A model generated the notes under the pieces. That model was not told the DNA's origin, did no database searches, and saw only the letters and a program-made list of their open reading frames with translations. DNA of 64,000 nucleotides from assembly GCA_900129675.1 (NCBI GenBank), contig FSRD01000001.1, positions 1,911,501 through 1,975,500 on the forward strand. Reading direction: 5' to 3'. This DNA is from Bradyrhizobium erythrophlei (GTDB lineage: Bacteria; Pseudomonadota; Alphaproteobacteria; Rhizobiales; Xanthobacteraceae). Numbering within the stretch: the stretch's first letter is position 1; each line of letters starts with the position of its first letter. A program made the position numbers and the translations under genes. Shown one piece after another: positions 54,633 through 63,734 of the stretch.

Positions 54633-55448
54633 ATGGCCAAAGTTCTGGTCGTGACGTCTGGCAAGGGGGGCGTCGGTAAGACAACCTCAACAGCTGCGCT
54701 CGGCGCGGCGCTCGCGCGAACGGGAGAAAAAGTAGTCGTCATCGACTTTGACGTGGGGCTGCGGAATCTCGATCTTGTAATGGGGGCGGAACGACGCATC
54801 GTGTTTGACCTCATTAATGTCGTGCAGGGCGTTGTAAAGCTCTCGCAAGCGCTCATTCGCGATAAACGACTCGAAAATTTATGGTTGCTTCCTGCATCCC
54901 CTACCAGGGACAAGGATGCCCTGACCGACGAGGGGGTTGGAATTATTATTACAGACCTGCGCACCAAATTTGACTGGATTCTCTGCGACAGCCCAGCAGG
55001 CGTCGAGCGGGGAGCCTTGCTCGCGATGCGCTACGCCGACGAGGCGGTCATCGTCACCAATCCCGAAGTTTCATCGGTGCGTGACTCCGACCGCATCATT
55101 AGGATGCTCGATTCAAAGACAGTCAAGGCCGAGCGGGGGGAACGAGTAGAGAAACATGTACTGATCACCCGATTTGATTCAACGCGCGCATCACGTGGCG
55201 AAATGCTCAGCATCGACGATATTCTTGAAATTCTCGCGACGCCGCTGCTCGGAATCATTCCTGAGAGCCAGGAAGTTCTGCTCGCGTCGAACGTTGGGTC
55301 ACCGGTTACTCTGAACAACGCCGCCAGTGCGCCGGCCCGGGCTTACACTGACGCGGTGCGTCGTCTGATGGGTGAGACCGTCACGATGACCGTGCCGGTC
55401 GAGCGCAAAGGCTTGATGAACCGGTTACTCGGACGGAGGGCCGCATGA
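54633..55448 (+). CDS. minD: Septum-site ATPase MinD
   Basis: A 271-residue ParA/MRP-family ATPase that recruits MinC to the membrane. Deviant Walker A SGKGGVGKTTS, switch region DFDVGLRNLDLVMGAERR and Walker B CDSPAGVERGAL are intact; a C-terminal amphipathic targeting helix (RKGLMNRLLGRRAA) is present. GGGAGAT precedes the ATG. It overlaps minE by four bases. Confidence 0.95.
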   Translation: MAKVLVVTSGKGGVGKTTSTAALGAALARTGEKVVVIDFDVGLRNLDLVMGAERRIVFDLINVVQGVVKLSQALIRDKRLENLWLLPASPTRDKDALTDEGVGIIITDLRTKFDWILCDSPAGVERGALLAMRYADEAVIVTNPEVSSVRDSDRIIRMLDSKTVKAERGERVEKHVLITRFDSTRASRGEMLSIDDILEILATPLLGIIPESQEVLLASNVGSPVTLNNAASAPARAYTDAVRRLMGETVTMTVPVERKGLMNRLLGRRAA

Positions 55449-55891
55449 TGAACCTGCTACGGCTCATTGGTGGCCGTACTGCTTCCGTGCCTGTTGCACG
55501 AGAACGGTTGCAGATTCTTTTGACGCACGAACGCGGATTGCGCGGTCGGCCTGACTTGCTGGGAGTGCTGCGGGCAGAGATCCTTGCTGTGGTATCCCGG
55601 CATATTGTGCTCGATCCGGAAAAGGTCATCGTCAGGATGGACAGGAGCAAGCATGTCTCGACGGATCAGTTGCGGTCGCTGCTACATGATCGACGACAGC
55701 GACAGCGACATCCCTGGGCCAGGGTTCAGCTCAGAAAGAACTGTAGTGCGGGGAAGGCCCGTGAAATCGCTCGATCTAGGACCGGCGTCACCCGTCTATT
55801 AACCAACGCAACTTGGCCTGCAGTTGTCGCCTGGTCATCATCAGCCGATTGCCGTCCGGTTCGTTCTAGGAGAACAGCCGATGTCCATTGA
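55445..55891 (+). CDS. minE: MinE with disrupted C terminus
   Basis: The first 75 residues match MinE, which stimulates MinD ATPase: LLRLIGGRTASVPVARERLQ, ILLTHERGLRGRPDLLGVLR, AEILAVVSRHIVLDPEKVIV and RMDRSKHVST. The expected end (about 90 residues, VST-L-E-I-D-V-E-I-P) is absent. The frame instead runs on in Arg/Ser-rich sequence to 148 residues, while the +1 frame shows MIDDSDSDIPGPG at 55687. A frameshift near 55650-55690 is likely. The N-terminal anti-MinCD part remains, but the topological-specificity domain is altered. Confidence 0.8.
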   Translation: MMNLLRLIGGRTASVPVARERLQILLTHERGLRGRPDLLGVLRAEILAVVSRHIVLDPEKVIVRMDRSKHVSTDQLRSLLHDRRQRQRHPWARVQLRKNCSAGKAREIARSRTGVTRLLTNATWPAVVAWSSSADCRPVRSRRTADVH

Positions 55892-56843
55892 GATGCTGAC
55901 ATATGCCGCTCTAGGTGGCCGCCTGAACATCTCGTCACAGGCTGCTCGTTCGCTTACCAGGCGGCTCAGGTTGCCGCGCTCTCTTTCGGATGATGGAAAA
56001 GCGCTTGTGAGCGTTGATCTCGTTGAAATTCGGCATAGGCCCCGCCCACGACGCGGTCGGGCGAGCAGCAGTGCCTTACTAGCGGCAAAGATTGAGGCAT
56101 TGAAGGCGGAGATCGCGCGGCTCGAAACAACAGCATCCGATCACAGAGCAGATTTCGAGCGCGAGCGCGAGCGCGCCGATCGCCTGGCGGTTGAGCTGCT
56201 TCAGGCGACTGCCGAAACTACGGCGGCCCAGGAGGTGACGGCACGGCTTGAGGCATTGAAGGCGGAGATCGCGCGGCTCGAAACAACGGCATCCGATCAC
56301 AGAGCAGATTTCGAGCGCGAGCGCGCCGATCGCCTGGCGGTTGAGCTGCTTCAGGCGACTGCCGAAACTACGGCGGCCCAGGAGGTGACGGCACGGCTTG
56401 AGGCATTGAAGGCGGAGATCGCGCGGCTCGAAACAACGGCATCCGATCACAGAGCAGATTTCGAGCGCGAGCGCGAGCGCGCCGATCGCCTGGCGGTTGA
56501 GCTGTTGCAGACGACTGCCGAAACTACGGCGGCCCAGGAGGTGACGGCACGGCTTGAGGCATTGAAGGCGGAGATCGCGCGGCTCGAAACAACGGCAGCC
56601 GATCACAGAGCAGATTTCGAGCGCGAGCGCGAGCGCGCCGATCGCCTGGCGGTTGAGCTGCTTCAGGCGACTGCCGAAACTACGGCGGCCCGGGAGGTGA
56701 CGGCACGGCTTGAAGGTGAGGTGGCGGCTCTGCGGTCCGGTGGCCAAAGCGGCGGCTCGATCGACACCCATGGACAAGCTGCACGCCGACTGGGACATCT
56801 AGCCGCGAGCATAGTGGAAGCAGACCGCAGGGCATGCAGGTAG
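55881..56843 (+). CDS. HTH plus tandem-repeat coiled-coil protein
   Basis: A 320-residue protein. Residues 1-50 look like a winged/MerR-type helix-turn-helix ([34 protein letters not shown]). Residues 72-277 are four near-identical repeats of 50-52 residues ([52 protein letters not shown]), a continuous coiled coil. A Gly-rich tail follows. A KfrA-like DNA-binding layout is suggested. It starts just before the end of minE (overlap) and just before ftsZ, so it may link division proteins to DNA. Function unknown. Confidence 0.75.
   Translation: MSIEMLTYAALGGRLNISSQAARSLTRRLRLPRSLSDDGKALVSVDLVEIRHRPRPRRGRASSSALLAAKIEALKAEIARLETTASDHRADFERERERADRLAVELLQATAETTAAQEVTARLEALKAEIARLETTASDHRADFERERADRLAVELLQATAETTAAQEVTARLEALKAEIARLETTASDHRADFERERERADRLAVELLQTTAETTAAQEVTARLEALKAEIARLETTAADHRADFERERERADRLAVELLQATAETTAAREVTARLEGEVAALRSGGQSGGSIDTHGQAARRLGHLAASIVEADRRACR
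56094..56711 (+). repeat. Four tandem repeats of 150-156 bp in the coiled-coil gene
   Basis: Units at 56094-56249, 56250-56399, 56400-56555 and 56556-56711 are almost identical. The second lacks six bases (one Glu-Arg pair). Near identity at DNA level means recent expansion or homogenisation. Confidence 0.92.
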
Positions 56844-56887
56844 CAAATCGTGCCCCCTCATTCCTGTCGGAGCACCGGGAGGCAAAC

Positions 56888-58153
56888 ATGACTAGCATCA
56901 CCGATATTCGCGAGATGAAGGCGCGCATTGTCGTGTTTGGGGTCGGCGGCGCGGGCGGTAACGCCATCAACAACATGATCACGGCTGGGCTGCAAGGCGT
57001 CGACTTCATCGTCGCCAATACCGACGCACAGGCGCTCACCATGTCGATGGCCAGGCGCGTCATCCAGATGGGCACCCAGGTGACCGGAGGCCTTGGCGCT
57101 GGCTCGCAGCCCGAAGTGGGGCGCGCCGCAGCCGAAGAAGCAATCGATGTGATCCGTGATCATTTGACTGGCGCACACATGGTGTTCGTTACTGCCGGTA
57201 TGGGCGGCGGTACCGGTACCGGGGCAGCGCCCATTATCGCCAAGACCGCACGTGAGCTTGGCATTCTCACTATCGGTGTAGTCACCAAGCCATTCCACTT
57301 CGAGGGCCAGCGCCGCATGCGCTTTGCCGAAGCCGGTATTGCGGAATTGCTGAAGGTGGTGGACACCCTGCTGATCATCCCAAACCAAAACCTGTTTCGG
57401 GTGGCCAACGAGAAAACCACGTTCGCCCATGCCTTCGCCCTGGCCGATCAGGTGCTTTATTCGGGGGTGGCCTGCATCAGCGACCTTATCGTCAAGGAAG
57501 GTCTGATCAATCTGGATTTTGCCGACGTTCTCGCCGTGATGCGCGAGAAGGGCAAGGCCATGATGGGCAGGGGCGAGGCCTCTGGCGAGAAGCGCGTGCT
57601 CAACGCCGCTGTGGCCGCGATCTCCAATCCATTGATCGAGAATCCCTCGATCAAGCGCGCCAGTGGCCTCATAATCTCCATCACCGGCGGCAAGGACCTG
57701 TCGTTATTCGAGGTCGACGAAGCTGCCACCCGCATTCGCGAAGAGGCAGACCCGGACGCCAACATCATCGTCGGCGCGTCTTTCGATGAAGGTCTGGAAG
57801 GTATCGTCCGCGTCTCGGTGGTGGCGACCGGCATCGATAATCCCGATCCGACGTGCCAGACGCAACCGGCGGAAAGCTTCCTCACAGAACTCGCCGGCAG
57901 GCTGCGCAACGTCAGCCGTCACATCGTCGGCCGCATCGAGCGTAATGCACCGCTGCCGCCGCGGTTAGAGAGTCCGCCGGCCCCCCCAGCAGCCCGCCAG
58001 CCCGCAGGGCGGCCCGCAAACCCGAATTCGGAATATGCGCGCCATGGGGCTCCTCAGGGCCTCGATCCGTACGGCCGCTCCTCTCCTACGCGAAATTTAA
58101 TCGATGAAAACGTTCTCGATATCCCGGCCTTCCTGCGCCACAAGGCCAGTTGA
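56888..58153 (+). CDS. ftsZ: Short FtsZ-type division GTPase
   Basis: A 421-residue tubulin-like GTPase. GTP-binding parts: [27 protein letters not shown] and the G-box [15 protein letters not shown]7 loop [16 protein letters not shown]-terminal peptide [11 protein letters not shown], the usual FtsA/membrane-partner motif. Main alphaproteobacterial FtsZ is longer (about 550-600) with a long linker, so this is probably a second, short FtsZ. ATG 56888 gives the family N terminus. It is clustered with minCDE, which is uncommon. Confidence 0.93.
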   Translation: MTSITDIREMKARIVVFGVGGAGGNAINNMITAGLQGVDFIVANTDAQALTMSMARRVIQMGTQVTGGLGAGSQPEVGRAAAEEAIDVIRDHLTGAHMVFVTAGMGGGTGTGAAPIIAKTARELGILTIGVVTKPFHFEGQRRMRFAEAGIAELLKVVDTLLIIPNQNLFRVANEKTTFAHAFALADQVLYSGVACISDLIVKEGLINLDFADVLAVMREKGKAMMGRGEASGEKRVLNAAVAAISNPLIENPSIKRASGLIISITGGKDLSLFEVDEAATRIREEADPDANIIVGASFDEGLEGIVRVSVVATGIDNPDPTCQTQPAESFLTELAGRLRNVSRHIVGRIERNAPLPPRLESPPAPPAARQPAGRPANPNSEYARHGAPQGLDPYGRSSPTRNLIDENVLDIPAFLRHKAS

Positions 58154-58625
58154 GCGGACGCAACTCGCCTCGGAGGCTCGTGCAGAATGTCGAACAGCAG
58201 ATCGCTAGAAAGCGGAAATAACGCGAGCGAACGGATCGCGCGGATCGTTGAAAACCCTCTACTCTCCCGTGGTTTGTGATGAAAGGCATAACTGAGAACG
58301 AGGCCGCCGATCGCGGCCTTGATTTCAAACCGCATGGTCAACATTGGACGCGGGAGCATATTGTCCGAACTACCCGTTCACCATGCGGCGTAGGGTTGCA
58401 CCGGAAGTTAGAGCAGGAGCCGAGCGACGAGGGCTGTGTCGACCGATCCGACGCTGAGCGACCGGCTGGATGATCTGGTGTTCGCGGGATGACTGCGATT
58501 GGTGCGCGCCTGACCAAACCTGCTAAGCCCCCGCCTATGGCGGGGCGAAAACAGGAAGTTTTACAGCTACGGGAATGAAGTCATGAAGTCTCCTTGGGGA
58601 ACCGCCAAGAACCCTCAAGGAGACC
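58154..58625. other. Gene-less stretch after ftsZ
   Basis: No gene recognised. The last 60 bases, with GAACCGCCAAGAACCCTCAA close to the IS200-like start, are probably the left end of that element. Confidence 0.45.
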
Positions 58626-58715
58626 ATGATGGAAGCAGAGTTCAATCATCTTAATCACGCGACCTGGGAGTGCAAGTACCACGTCGTGTTTACGCCGTTT
58701 GGCTCAGATATATAA
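58626..58715 (+). pseudogene. IS200/IS605-type TnpA, 5' fragment
   Basis: Encodes MMEAEFNHLNHATWECKYHV then VFTPF before sequence diverges to a stop. This is the N terminus of Y1 transposases (normally NHxxWECKYHVVFIPKYR). Only about 25 residues remain. Confidence 0.75.
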
Positions 58716-58755
58716 GGGTGCGGACAGTACGAGATACCGGCCCAAGAGGGCAGGC

Positions 58756-58968
58756 TCAATCCGTCTGCGCCAGCTTTATCGTTGAGACCGGCCACCTGCC
58801 CTCGTGACCTCTGACCGAAATTCGCAGACCGTGTAATTCATCGAGCCAGATTTGGTCCACCGTCCCGGCTATTCCGTCAGTCAGGATGACGGCTTTGCCA
58901 ACAAGCTCGGTTTGAGCGTGGTCGAATTCGGCAAGGATGGAGCACGCGCGCGCTTTAGCGGTTGGCAT
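58756..58968 (-). CDS. Conserved hypothetical protein (70 aa)
   Basis: From ATG 58968: MPTAKARACSILAEFDHAQT, ELVGKAVILTDGIAGTVDQI, WLDELHGLRISVRGHEGRW. The second half resembles a PRC-barrel-like or small beta-barrel pattern seen in Bradyrhizobium proteins. An earlier start at 58992 is possible. Function unknown. Confidence 0.6.
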   Translation of the reverse strand: MPTAKARACSILAEFDHAQTELVGKAVILTDGIAGTVDQIWLDELHGLRISVRGHEGRWPVSTIKLAQTD

Positions 58969-59311
58969 TGTCTTGGCTCGGTTGGATTGCATGGAGGCCG
59001 CGCGGTCGCACATGAAATCGAGAAACGCGTGGCGGATACGCGCAAAAGGAATGTCAGCCTGACCTTGCTCCAAAATTAAGTGCAACAAAGGCCGCAACAC
59101 GCCGCCCGAGCACATGATCCGGCTGACGGAAACCCGCGAGATCGCGCCCTATCCATGGGTGTATCCGGATGAGGATCGGTGATGGAAGCGGACCTTGCAG
59201 CCGCGCGGCGCGCGGGAAGCCCGCCCATGCGTTTACGAAAGAGCCCGGCCCAATTCCCCCGCGCACCCGGTAAACGCATCAGCGGGCCAAATGGCGCATT
59301 TCAGGAGTTAC

Positions 59312-59416
59312 TCAAAATGAAAACAACGCGACGGCAAACAGCGCCGTCGATCCAAGCCCCGCAACGATCATCAGCACAGTGAATAGACGGCCGTCCTCCT
59401 GACTTAACTCGCTCAT
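59312..59416 (-). CDS. Small membrane protein coupled to its upstream gene (34 aa)
   Basis: MSELSQEDGRLFTVLMIVAG then LGSTALFAVALFSF: one transmembrane helix. Its ATG overlaps the stop of the upstream gene by four bases (ATGA), and CAGGAGG occurs within its own start region. Function unknown. Confidence 0.55.
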   Translation of the reverse strand: MSELSQEDGRLFTVLMIVAGLGSTALFAVALFSF

Positions 59417-59814
59417 CGCCGACATTTCCAATACTTATGCCGACCGATGTAGAAATAGCGCCTGCCTTTATCGCCACACACCGGATCATCGTTCAACTCG
59501 ACACGCGTGGTGCGTATCTTTGGTGCTTGCGCCGGAGGCTCAGCGGTGGTGGCGAGGACAGGCTGCGGCGCGGACTGCGTGGTGGTTTGCCAGCGCTCCT
59601 CAAATGGGACTGGGGAAATTATCGCGGGCGGCGCCGGTGGCTCGTCGGGGATGACCCGTATCGTTCTGATCGGACGAGCGATCAGACTGGCAGCGGAATG
59701 ATCCGGTGCGTGATTTTCGCTTGTCTGGAACAAGACCCCCAGCGTTCCAACGCAGCACAGGCCGCCTGCGGCTATCGTGTACTTCAGCGGGAGCACCAGC
59801 TGTAGCGGTTGCAT
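59413..59814 (-). CDS. Membrane-anchored Pro-rich hypothetical protein (133 aa)
   Basis: From ATG 59814: MQPLQLVLPLKYTIAAGGLC with one helix (YTIAAGGLCCVGTLGVLF), a Pro-rich linker (RVIPDEPPAPPAIISPVPFE) and a basic Cys-containing end (CGDKGRRYFYIGRHKYWKCR). Possibly a periplasmic protein. It overlaps the next small gene by four bases. Confidence 0.6.
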   Translation of the reverse strand: MQPLQLVLPLKYTIAAGGLCCVGTLGVLFQTSENHAPDHSAASLIARPIRTIRVIPDEPPAPPAIISPVPFEERWQTTTQSAPQPVLATTAEPPAQAPKIRTTRVELNDDPVCGDKGRRYFYIGRHKYWKCRR

Positions 59815-59890
59815 TTTGGCATCGAAAAGCAACCCGGTCGGCTTGTCCAGCTGGCCGGGTTGGAACTTTGATAAACTTTTATGACGGAGA

Positions 59891-60193
59891 TCAAGCGGCA
59901 AGATGCATTGCGACTTCTCCGTGTTGCACCGGCTCACCAATGATCCGCCGCAGTTCGGCTGCAACGCCGTTTAGCACCGCGCGCTTCTCCTTCATCCGCT
60001 TCGAGTGGTTGTAGACCTTGTCGGTAACGCTGGGCACGATCTGCTCCAGCTTCTTGCTCGCGGTATGATCGAGGCATTTCGCGATCCAGGCATCATCGAA
60101 GCCGAGCTCGCCAGCCAATGTCGCCGCCGTCCTGCGCAGATCGTGCGGCGTGAATGGCCTCAGGCCGAGCAGCGCGCCGATCCCGGGCGCCGA
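59891..60193 (-). pseudogene. Tyrosine recombinase (phage-type integrase) 3' fragment
   Basis: Encodes GLRPFTPHDLRRTAATLAGE, LGFDDAWIAKCLDHTASKKL and VTDKVYNHSKRMKEKRAVLN. The HxLRRT box, the LDH box and the catalytic Tyr (VYNHSKR) of the catalytic domain are present, but everything upstream is lost at about 60193. A trace of an integrated element; no attachment repeat was recognised. Confidence 0.8.
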
Positions 60194-60539
60194 TCAGTGT
60201 ACTACGCTTGCTTGCGGATTGCCGTGCGATCATTGAAACCGCAAAAGTGCACGTATTGGCACCGAATGATTCGGATACTTTCGAAACGCGGTGGCGTGCT
60301 ATCGGAATGACGTATTAGGCGTTGGCTTCGCCGACGTCGTCTCGAAACGACTGAATCGCGCCTATGGATCCGGCGATGTCCGCAGAGGAATTAACCGGGA
60401 TGCGGACGCCTAAACAGTGCGGTGAGCGCACCACGTCCGCACTTCTTATGATGTCGACGAAGCACCTCGCGAGATTGCGCGCACCTACGCTAATGCGCTC
60501 AATGCTCCCTCGCTCCGCAAAATTATCTAGCGGCCATCT
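60194..60539. other. Gene-less stretch
   Basis: No coding region, RNA or repeat recognised between the two recombinase remnants. Confidence 0.5.
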
Positions 60540-60671
60540 TTAGCTACCCTCATCCATCAGCACTCGCTGTACGACGCTGGTGCCGACCCTGAGCATCTGA
60601 CCGATCTTGAGCACAGCCCCGTCTTCCCTTCGGAGGGTATGGATTCGCTTTTCCACCTTGGCTCTGGTCAT
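60540..60671 (-). pseudogene. Resolvase-type HTH fragment
   Basis: MTRAKVEKRIHTLRREDGAV then LKIGQMLRVGTSVVQRVLMD: the C-terminal Hin-like helix-turn-helix of a small serine recombinase. The catalytic part is absent, and a continuous upstream frame is not resolvase-like. Confidence 0.6.
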
Positions 60672-60856
60672 GCCACAGCGGTCCCCATCCTTGCTTCGTG
60701 CGTCATTTTTGCCATTGCCACGGGAAGCGGAACCCCAGCGGCTCATGACGCACCGCCGTCGGCTGAGGCGGTAGCTTATCCACAACCTCGGCGGTGCTGG
60801 TGCCTTGTTTCGTTGCCGCCGGGGTCCAGGATCAAGGTCAACCAAGGGAGAAAGGC

Positions 60857-61072
60857 ATGCGCAACAGGAGAGCGGCGGAAGTAAATGCCGATATTGAGGC
60901 GCGGATAGCTCAAATCGAGCAGATGACGTTAGACCAGATCGCAGTGTTTCAGTGCAGAATACTGACCGACATCACGACGGGAAGAATCTCGCCAAGAGAA
61001 GCCAGCGCCATAGATCGCGCTCTCAGGAACAGGCTGAAAGCGATTGAGCAGGAACTGCGCGAGGCCGGCTGA
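60857..61072 (+). CDS. Small helical hypothetical protein (71 aa)
   Basis: MRNRRAAEVNADIEARIAQI, EQMTLDQIAVFQCRILTDIT then REASAIDRALRNRLKAIEQE. GGGAGAAAGG precedes the ATG. Helical and charged; a phage or plasmid accessory protein is possible. Not recognised. Confidence 0.55.
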   Translation: MRNRRAAEVNADIEARIAQIEQMTLDQIAVFQCRILTDITTGRISPREASAIDRALRNRLKAIEQELREAG

Positions 61073-61209
61073 GGCGAAAGGGCGCGAGGCTTCGGCCGCA
61101 ATGATAGGTTGGAAATTGGCCGGGCAAGGCTAACGACCACGGGGGGAGTCGCGCTGCCCCGTCCGCTCATAATGGCGTCGTCCGGTCCTGCGCGACGTAA
61201 CTCGCATGA

Positions 61210-61440
61210 CTACGCAGCGCGAGTTTTGGTTTTTTCTGACCGCATGACCCTTGCCCTTTTAGCAGGTTTCGTCGCTACCGTGTCAGCTGCGGCAGCGGGG
61301 CTGGCCAAGCTTTCGACTGATGCCGTGAGAATTTCGTGTTGAGCATTCAGCCAATAGATGTCCGCCTTGCCCTCGGGCTGACCATCGGCGATCCAGAGGT
61401 GGTAGGCACGTTCGCGAATTGCATCTTCCAGATTTGGCAT
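61210..61440 (-). CDS. DUF2934 domain protein
   Basis: From ATG 61440: MPNLEDAIRERAYHLWIADG, QPEGKADIYWLNAQHEIL is the DUF2934 signature, followed by an Ala/Lys-rich tail. Common in rhizobia; function unknown. Confidence 0.85.
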   Translation of the reverse strand: MPNLEDAIRERAYHLWIADGQPEGKADIYWLNAQHEILTASVESLASPAAAADTVATKPAKRARVMRSEKTKTRAA

Positions 61441-61789
61441 GGGATTGTCCTTGCTAGTGCCCAGCCCCGGCAAAGTCTTGCTTCCGCAAGGTTAATGAAA
61501 TCTTAAGGGGCGGGACGTGCACCGAGAGCAGGAGAAGGGCGAGGGCGGCCCGAGCGCGTTGTCAGATTGCGTGACGGCGCGGCGAGAGAATTGACCGGTC
61601 GGGCGTCGGGGCTGGAAGCGTCGGCCGAACATTGCGGGGGGCGGGGCGGCTCCGGTGATGGCAGGAGTGGAGAGGCCCGATGCCTTACCGGATGAGCGGT
61701 GAGTTGAACGTCTAGACCCAATCTCGGAATAAAGCGGCAACCTGTTGCGCGGTTCCTCCGGTTCCGGTTTGATATCCCTGGGGTGAGGG
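61441..61789. other. Gene-less stretch
   Basis: No gene with protein-like composition on either strand, and no motif recognised. Confidence 0.5.
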
Positions 61790-62086
61790 ATGTCAAAGCG
61801 TACAGGCTGGAGCCGTGAGTTCGACGAGCCGATCGTGTTGCCGGACGGCCGGCAGCTCGTCAGGCTGCGCGACGCGGCAACCTATGTGACTGCGCTACCG
61901 AAAAAAGAAGCGACCCTCCCGGAATGGCAGGCCGCCATCGAAGCGATAATGCTGGTGGTCGAGCACGGCGGCCCCGCGATGTTTGCCCAGATTGGCGTCA
62001 TGCGAGCGCTCAATCGCAACATCGAGCGCAACATCGAGCGCGAGTTCCAGATCGCAAGGACCATCACTGGGGCCGGCGTAAGCTGA
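61790..62086 (+). CDS. Conserved hypothetical protein (98 aa)
   Basis: Starts MSKRTGWSREFDEPIVLPDG, RQLVRLRDAATYVTALPKKE, then EWQAAIEAIMLVVEHGGPAM. The type recurs in Bradyrhizobium, often near integrases. A 12-base tandem duplication (AACATCGAGCGC twice) gives NIERNIER near the C terminus. Function unknown. Confidence 0.75.
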   Translation: MSKRTGWSREFDEPIVLPDGRQLVRLRDAATYVTALPKKEATLPEWQAAIEAIMLVVEHGGPAMFAQIGVMRALNRNIERNIEREFQIARTITGAGVS

Positions 62087-62148
62087 AACGCGTCAGTAAG
62101 CCTGGCCTTGTAGTATTCCTGAGTGCCGTTGGATCGATTAACTGTTGA

Positions 62149-62189
62149 ACCGCGTTCCTGAGGGTCTCAAGTGTGCTCAGGAACGCGGT
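62149..62189. terminator. Perfect 14-bp inverted repeat
   Basis: ACCGCGTTCCTGAG (62149-62162) and CTCAGGAACGCGGT (62176-62189) pair perfectly around 13 bases, between the convergent hypothetical and phasin genes. A bidirectional terminator or protein-binding dyad is possible. Confidence 0.55.
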
Positions 62190-62215
62190 AGGTGCGCATC
62201 TGTTCTCCTTGGAAC

Positions 62216-62260
62216 GAAACTGCCCATTTATGGAAAGTCATTTCCGTTCTGGGCAGTTTC
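62216..62260. terminator. Nested hairpin downstream of the phasin gene
   Basis: GAAACTGCCCA (62216-62226) pairs with TGGGCAGTTTC (62250-62260); inside, GGAAA and TTTCC (62233-62245) also pair. It ends at the phasin stop codon, so it is probably the phasin transcript end. Confidence 0.55.
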
Positions 62261-62834
62261 ATTTGCCAGTTTTTTTTCCAAAGTTTCGGATGCCTTCCAC
62301 GTTCTCTTCGATCCTCTTGCGAACCACATCGAAGGCCTCTTTCTGAGATTTGGTGGCCATTTCCGCTAGTTCTCGCATGTCAGCCAGGGCCTTTTCGAAA
62401 CCCTCTTTGGCGAGATCCGCGCGCTTCTTGGCGGCTTCCTGGCCAGCATCGACAACCACTTTCTTCATCGTTTCCTGGAAGATTTCTGCTTGCCGACGAA
62501 CGAGGCGCTGCCAGCCCTCAAATGCGATCCTATTCGCTTTGGCGAGAGCTTCGATGTTCTTCCGTTCACGGTCCACAAGCGCCGCGAAGTCGACGCCTGG
62601 AAGTCGGAACTGGCTCATAAGTTTGGTGAAGTCTAAAAACGGCGTCTCGCCAGCGGCGGCCTTTTCAGTCGGTTTGATGTCGTTGGACACGGCGCCCATT
62701 TCAGTAGGTTCGCTCTCATTGGAGACGGCGCCCTTTTTCGTCGGTTTGCTGTCCTCGGACACGGTGCCCCTTTCAGTCGATTTGTTGTTGTGGGACACGG
62801 TGCCCTTTTTCGTCGGTTTGCTGTCCTTGGACAT
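62259..62834 (-). CDS. Phasin family protein with N-terminal repeat tail
   Basis: A 191-residue granule-associated protein. The phasin domain (MSQFRLPGVDFAALVDRERK, NIEALAKANRIAFEGWQRLV, RRQAEIFQETMKKVV) coats polyhydroxyalkanoate granules. The first 60 residues are five imperfect 12-residue repeats (SKDSKPTKKGTV, SHNNKSTERGTV, SEDSKPTKKGAV, SNESEPTEMGAV, SNDIKPTEKAAA), not part of the normal phasin. GGGGAAAC lies upstream of ATG 62834. Confidence 0.85.
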   Translation of the reverse strand: MSKDSKPTKKGTVSHNNKSTERGTVSEDSKPTKKGAVSNESEPTEMGAVSNDIKPTEKAAAGETPFLDFTKLMSQFRLPGVDFAALVDRERKNIEALAKANRIAFEGWQRLVRRQAEIFQETMKKVVVDAGQEAAKKRADLAKEGFEKALADMRELAEMATKSQKEAFDVVRKRIEENVEGIRNFGKKTGK

Positions 62835-63734
62835 GATGTTTCCCCTTTTCGGGTTGGTCGAACGTCCTCGCGAGTTAGTCGCGGCAAACAAGCTTTCTCG
62901 ATTGGGTCCGCCAGAGGTAGCCCCAGTGCATCCGGTTTTTGTGGGGGAGTTTGATACGGCGAAGCTGACGGGGTCAACCGCGTTCGGGGGGGGGGAAGTA
63001 CCGAGCCGCTCTTGATCACGCTGCAGCGCACTCTGATTGAGTTGAATCGCGAAATGCCGATGTTGCATAGCGCGAGATAGCCGGTTCGCGATAATAAAAC
63101 CGAAAAAGACGAGATGGCCCGGACGAAGGCCTGGACGATGGCTTGAGGGGCACGGTTACGAGGCGCCTGCCTAACTCAAACGAGCGCAATCGCAGCTCAT
63201 TGCGATGCAGGAGGGCCCACATTGACACATCCCACCCTTCCAAACCCGCAATCGCTGCTGGGCGCCTTCACCAGTGTTCATTCAGCTTCACGGCAGCAGG
63301 GCTGGCATTGGCGCTAGCGGTGACTGTCGTCCAGGCGCAGACTGCGGGCGAGCCTAAGCCGGCCTCGCCACCGATCTGTCCCTACATAGCCAAGCCAAAC
63401 TCAGCGCGATAGCAAGGCGGCTCAATGAAAGGCCCAGAAAGACCTTGCTCTATCAAACCCCAGCAGACAAGTTTGCGCAATGTGTTGCAGCGACCAGTTG
63501 AACCCGCCGCGCGAAGCGGACATTCGACGAAGCGGCAAGGTCCGAAAAGCGCCAATAGCAACATTCCGATGTTATTCACTCGCCTCGCCAGCTTGCGCGA
63601 CGACCGGGACCGGCGAGAGGTGACCTACGCGAAGAACCTGCCGCAACTCGCCGGCAAGCTGATCAGGGGGAGTTGCGGATGATCTAGGGCGGCGGATGAG
63701 GCAAAATAAACAATGCCTATCCCTCGCGCCGGTC
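62835..63734. other. Region without a convincing gene
   Basis: A signal-peptide-like stretch (AAGLALALAVTVVQAQT near 63300) lacks a start codon in frame and is probably a remnant. A frame at 63425-63682 ends LRDDRDRREVTYAKNLPQLA but has no family. No RNA or repeat recognised. Confidence 0.4.

Noticed and set aside
56094..56711. Possible CRISPR array
   Set aside because: Units are contiguous 150-156 bp coding repeats without unique spacers; no cas genes.
56079..56798. Minus-strand frame with four repeats
   Set aside because: Antisense of the coiled-coil gene; it only mirrors the DNA repeat.
59891..60671. Attachment site or tRNA next to the integrase remnant
   Set aside because: No tRNA-like fold or direct repeat pair was recognised.
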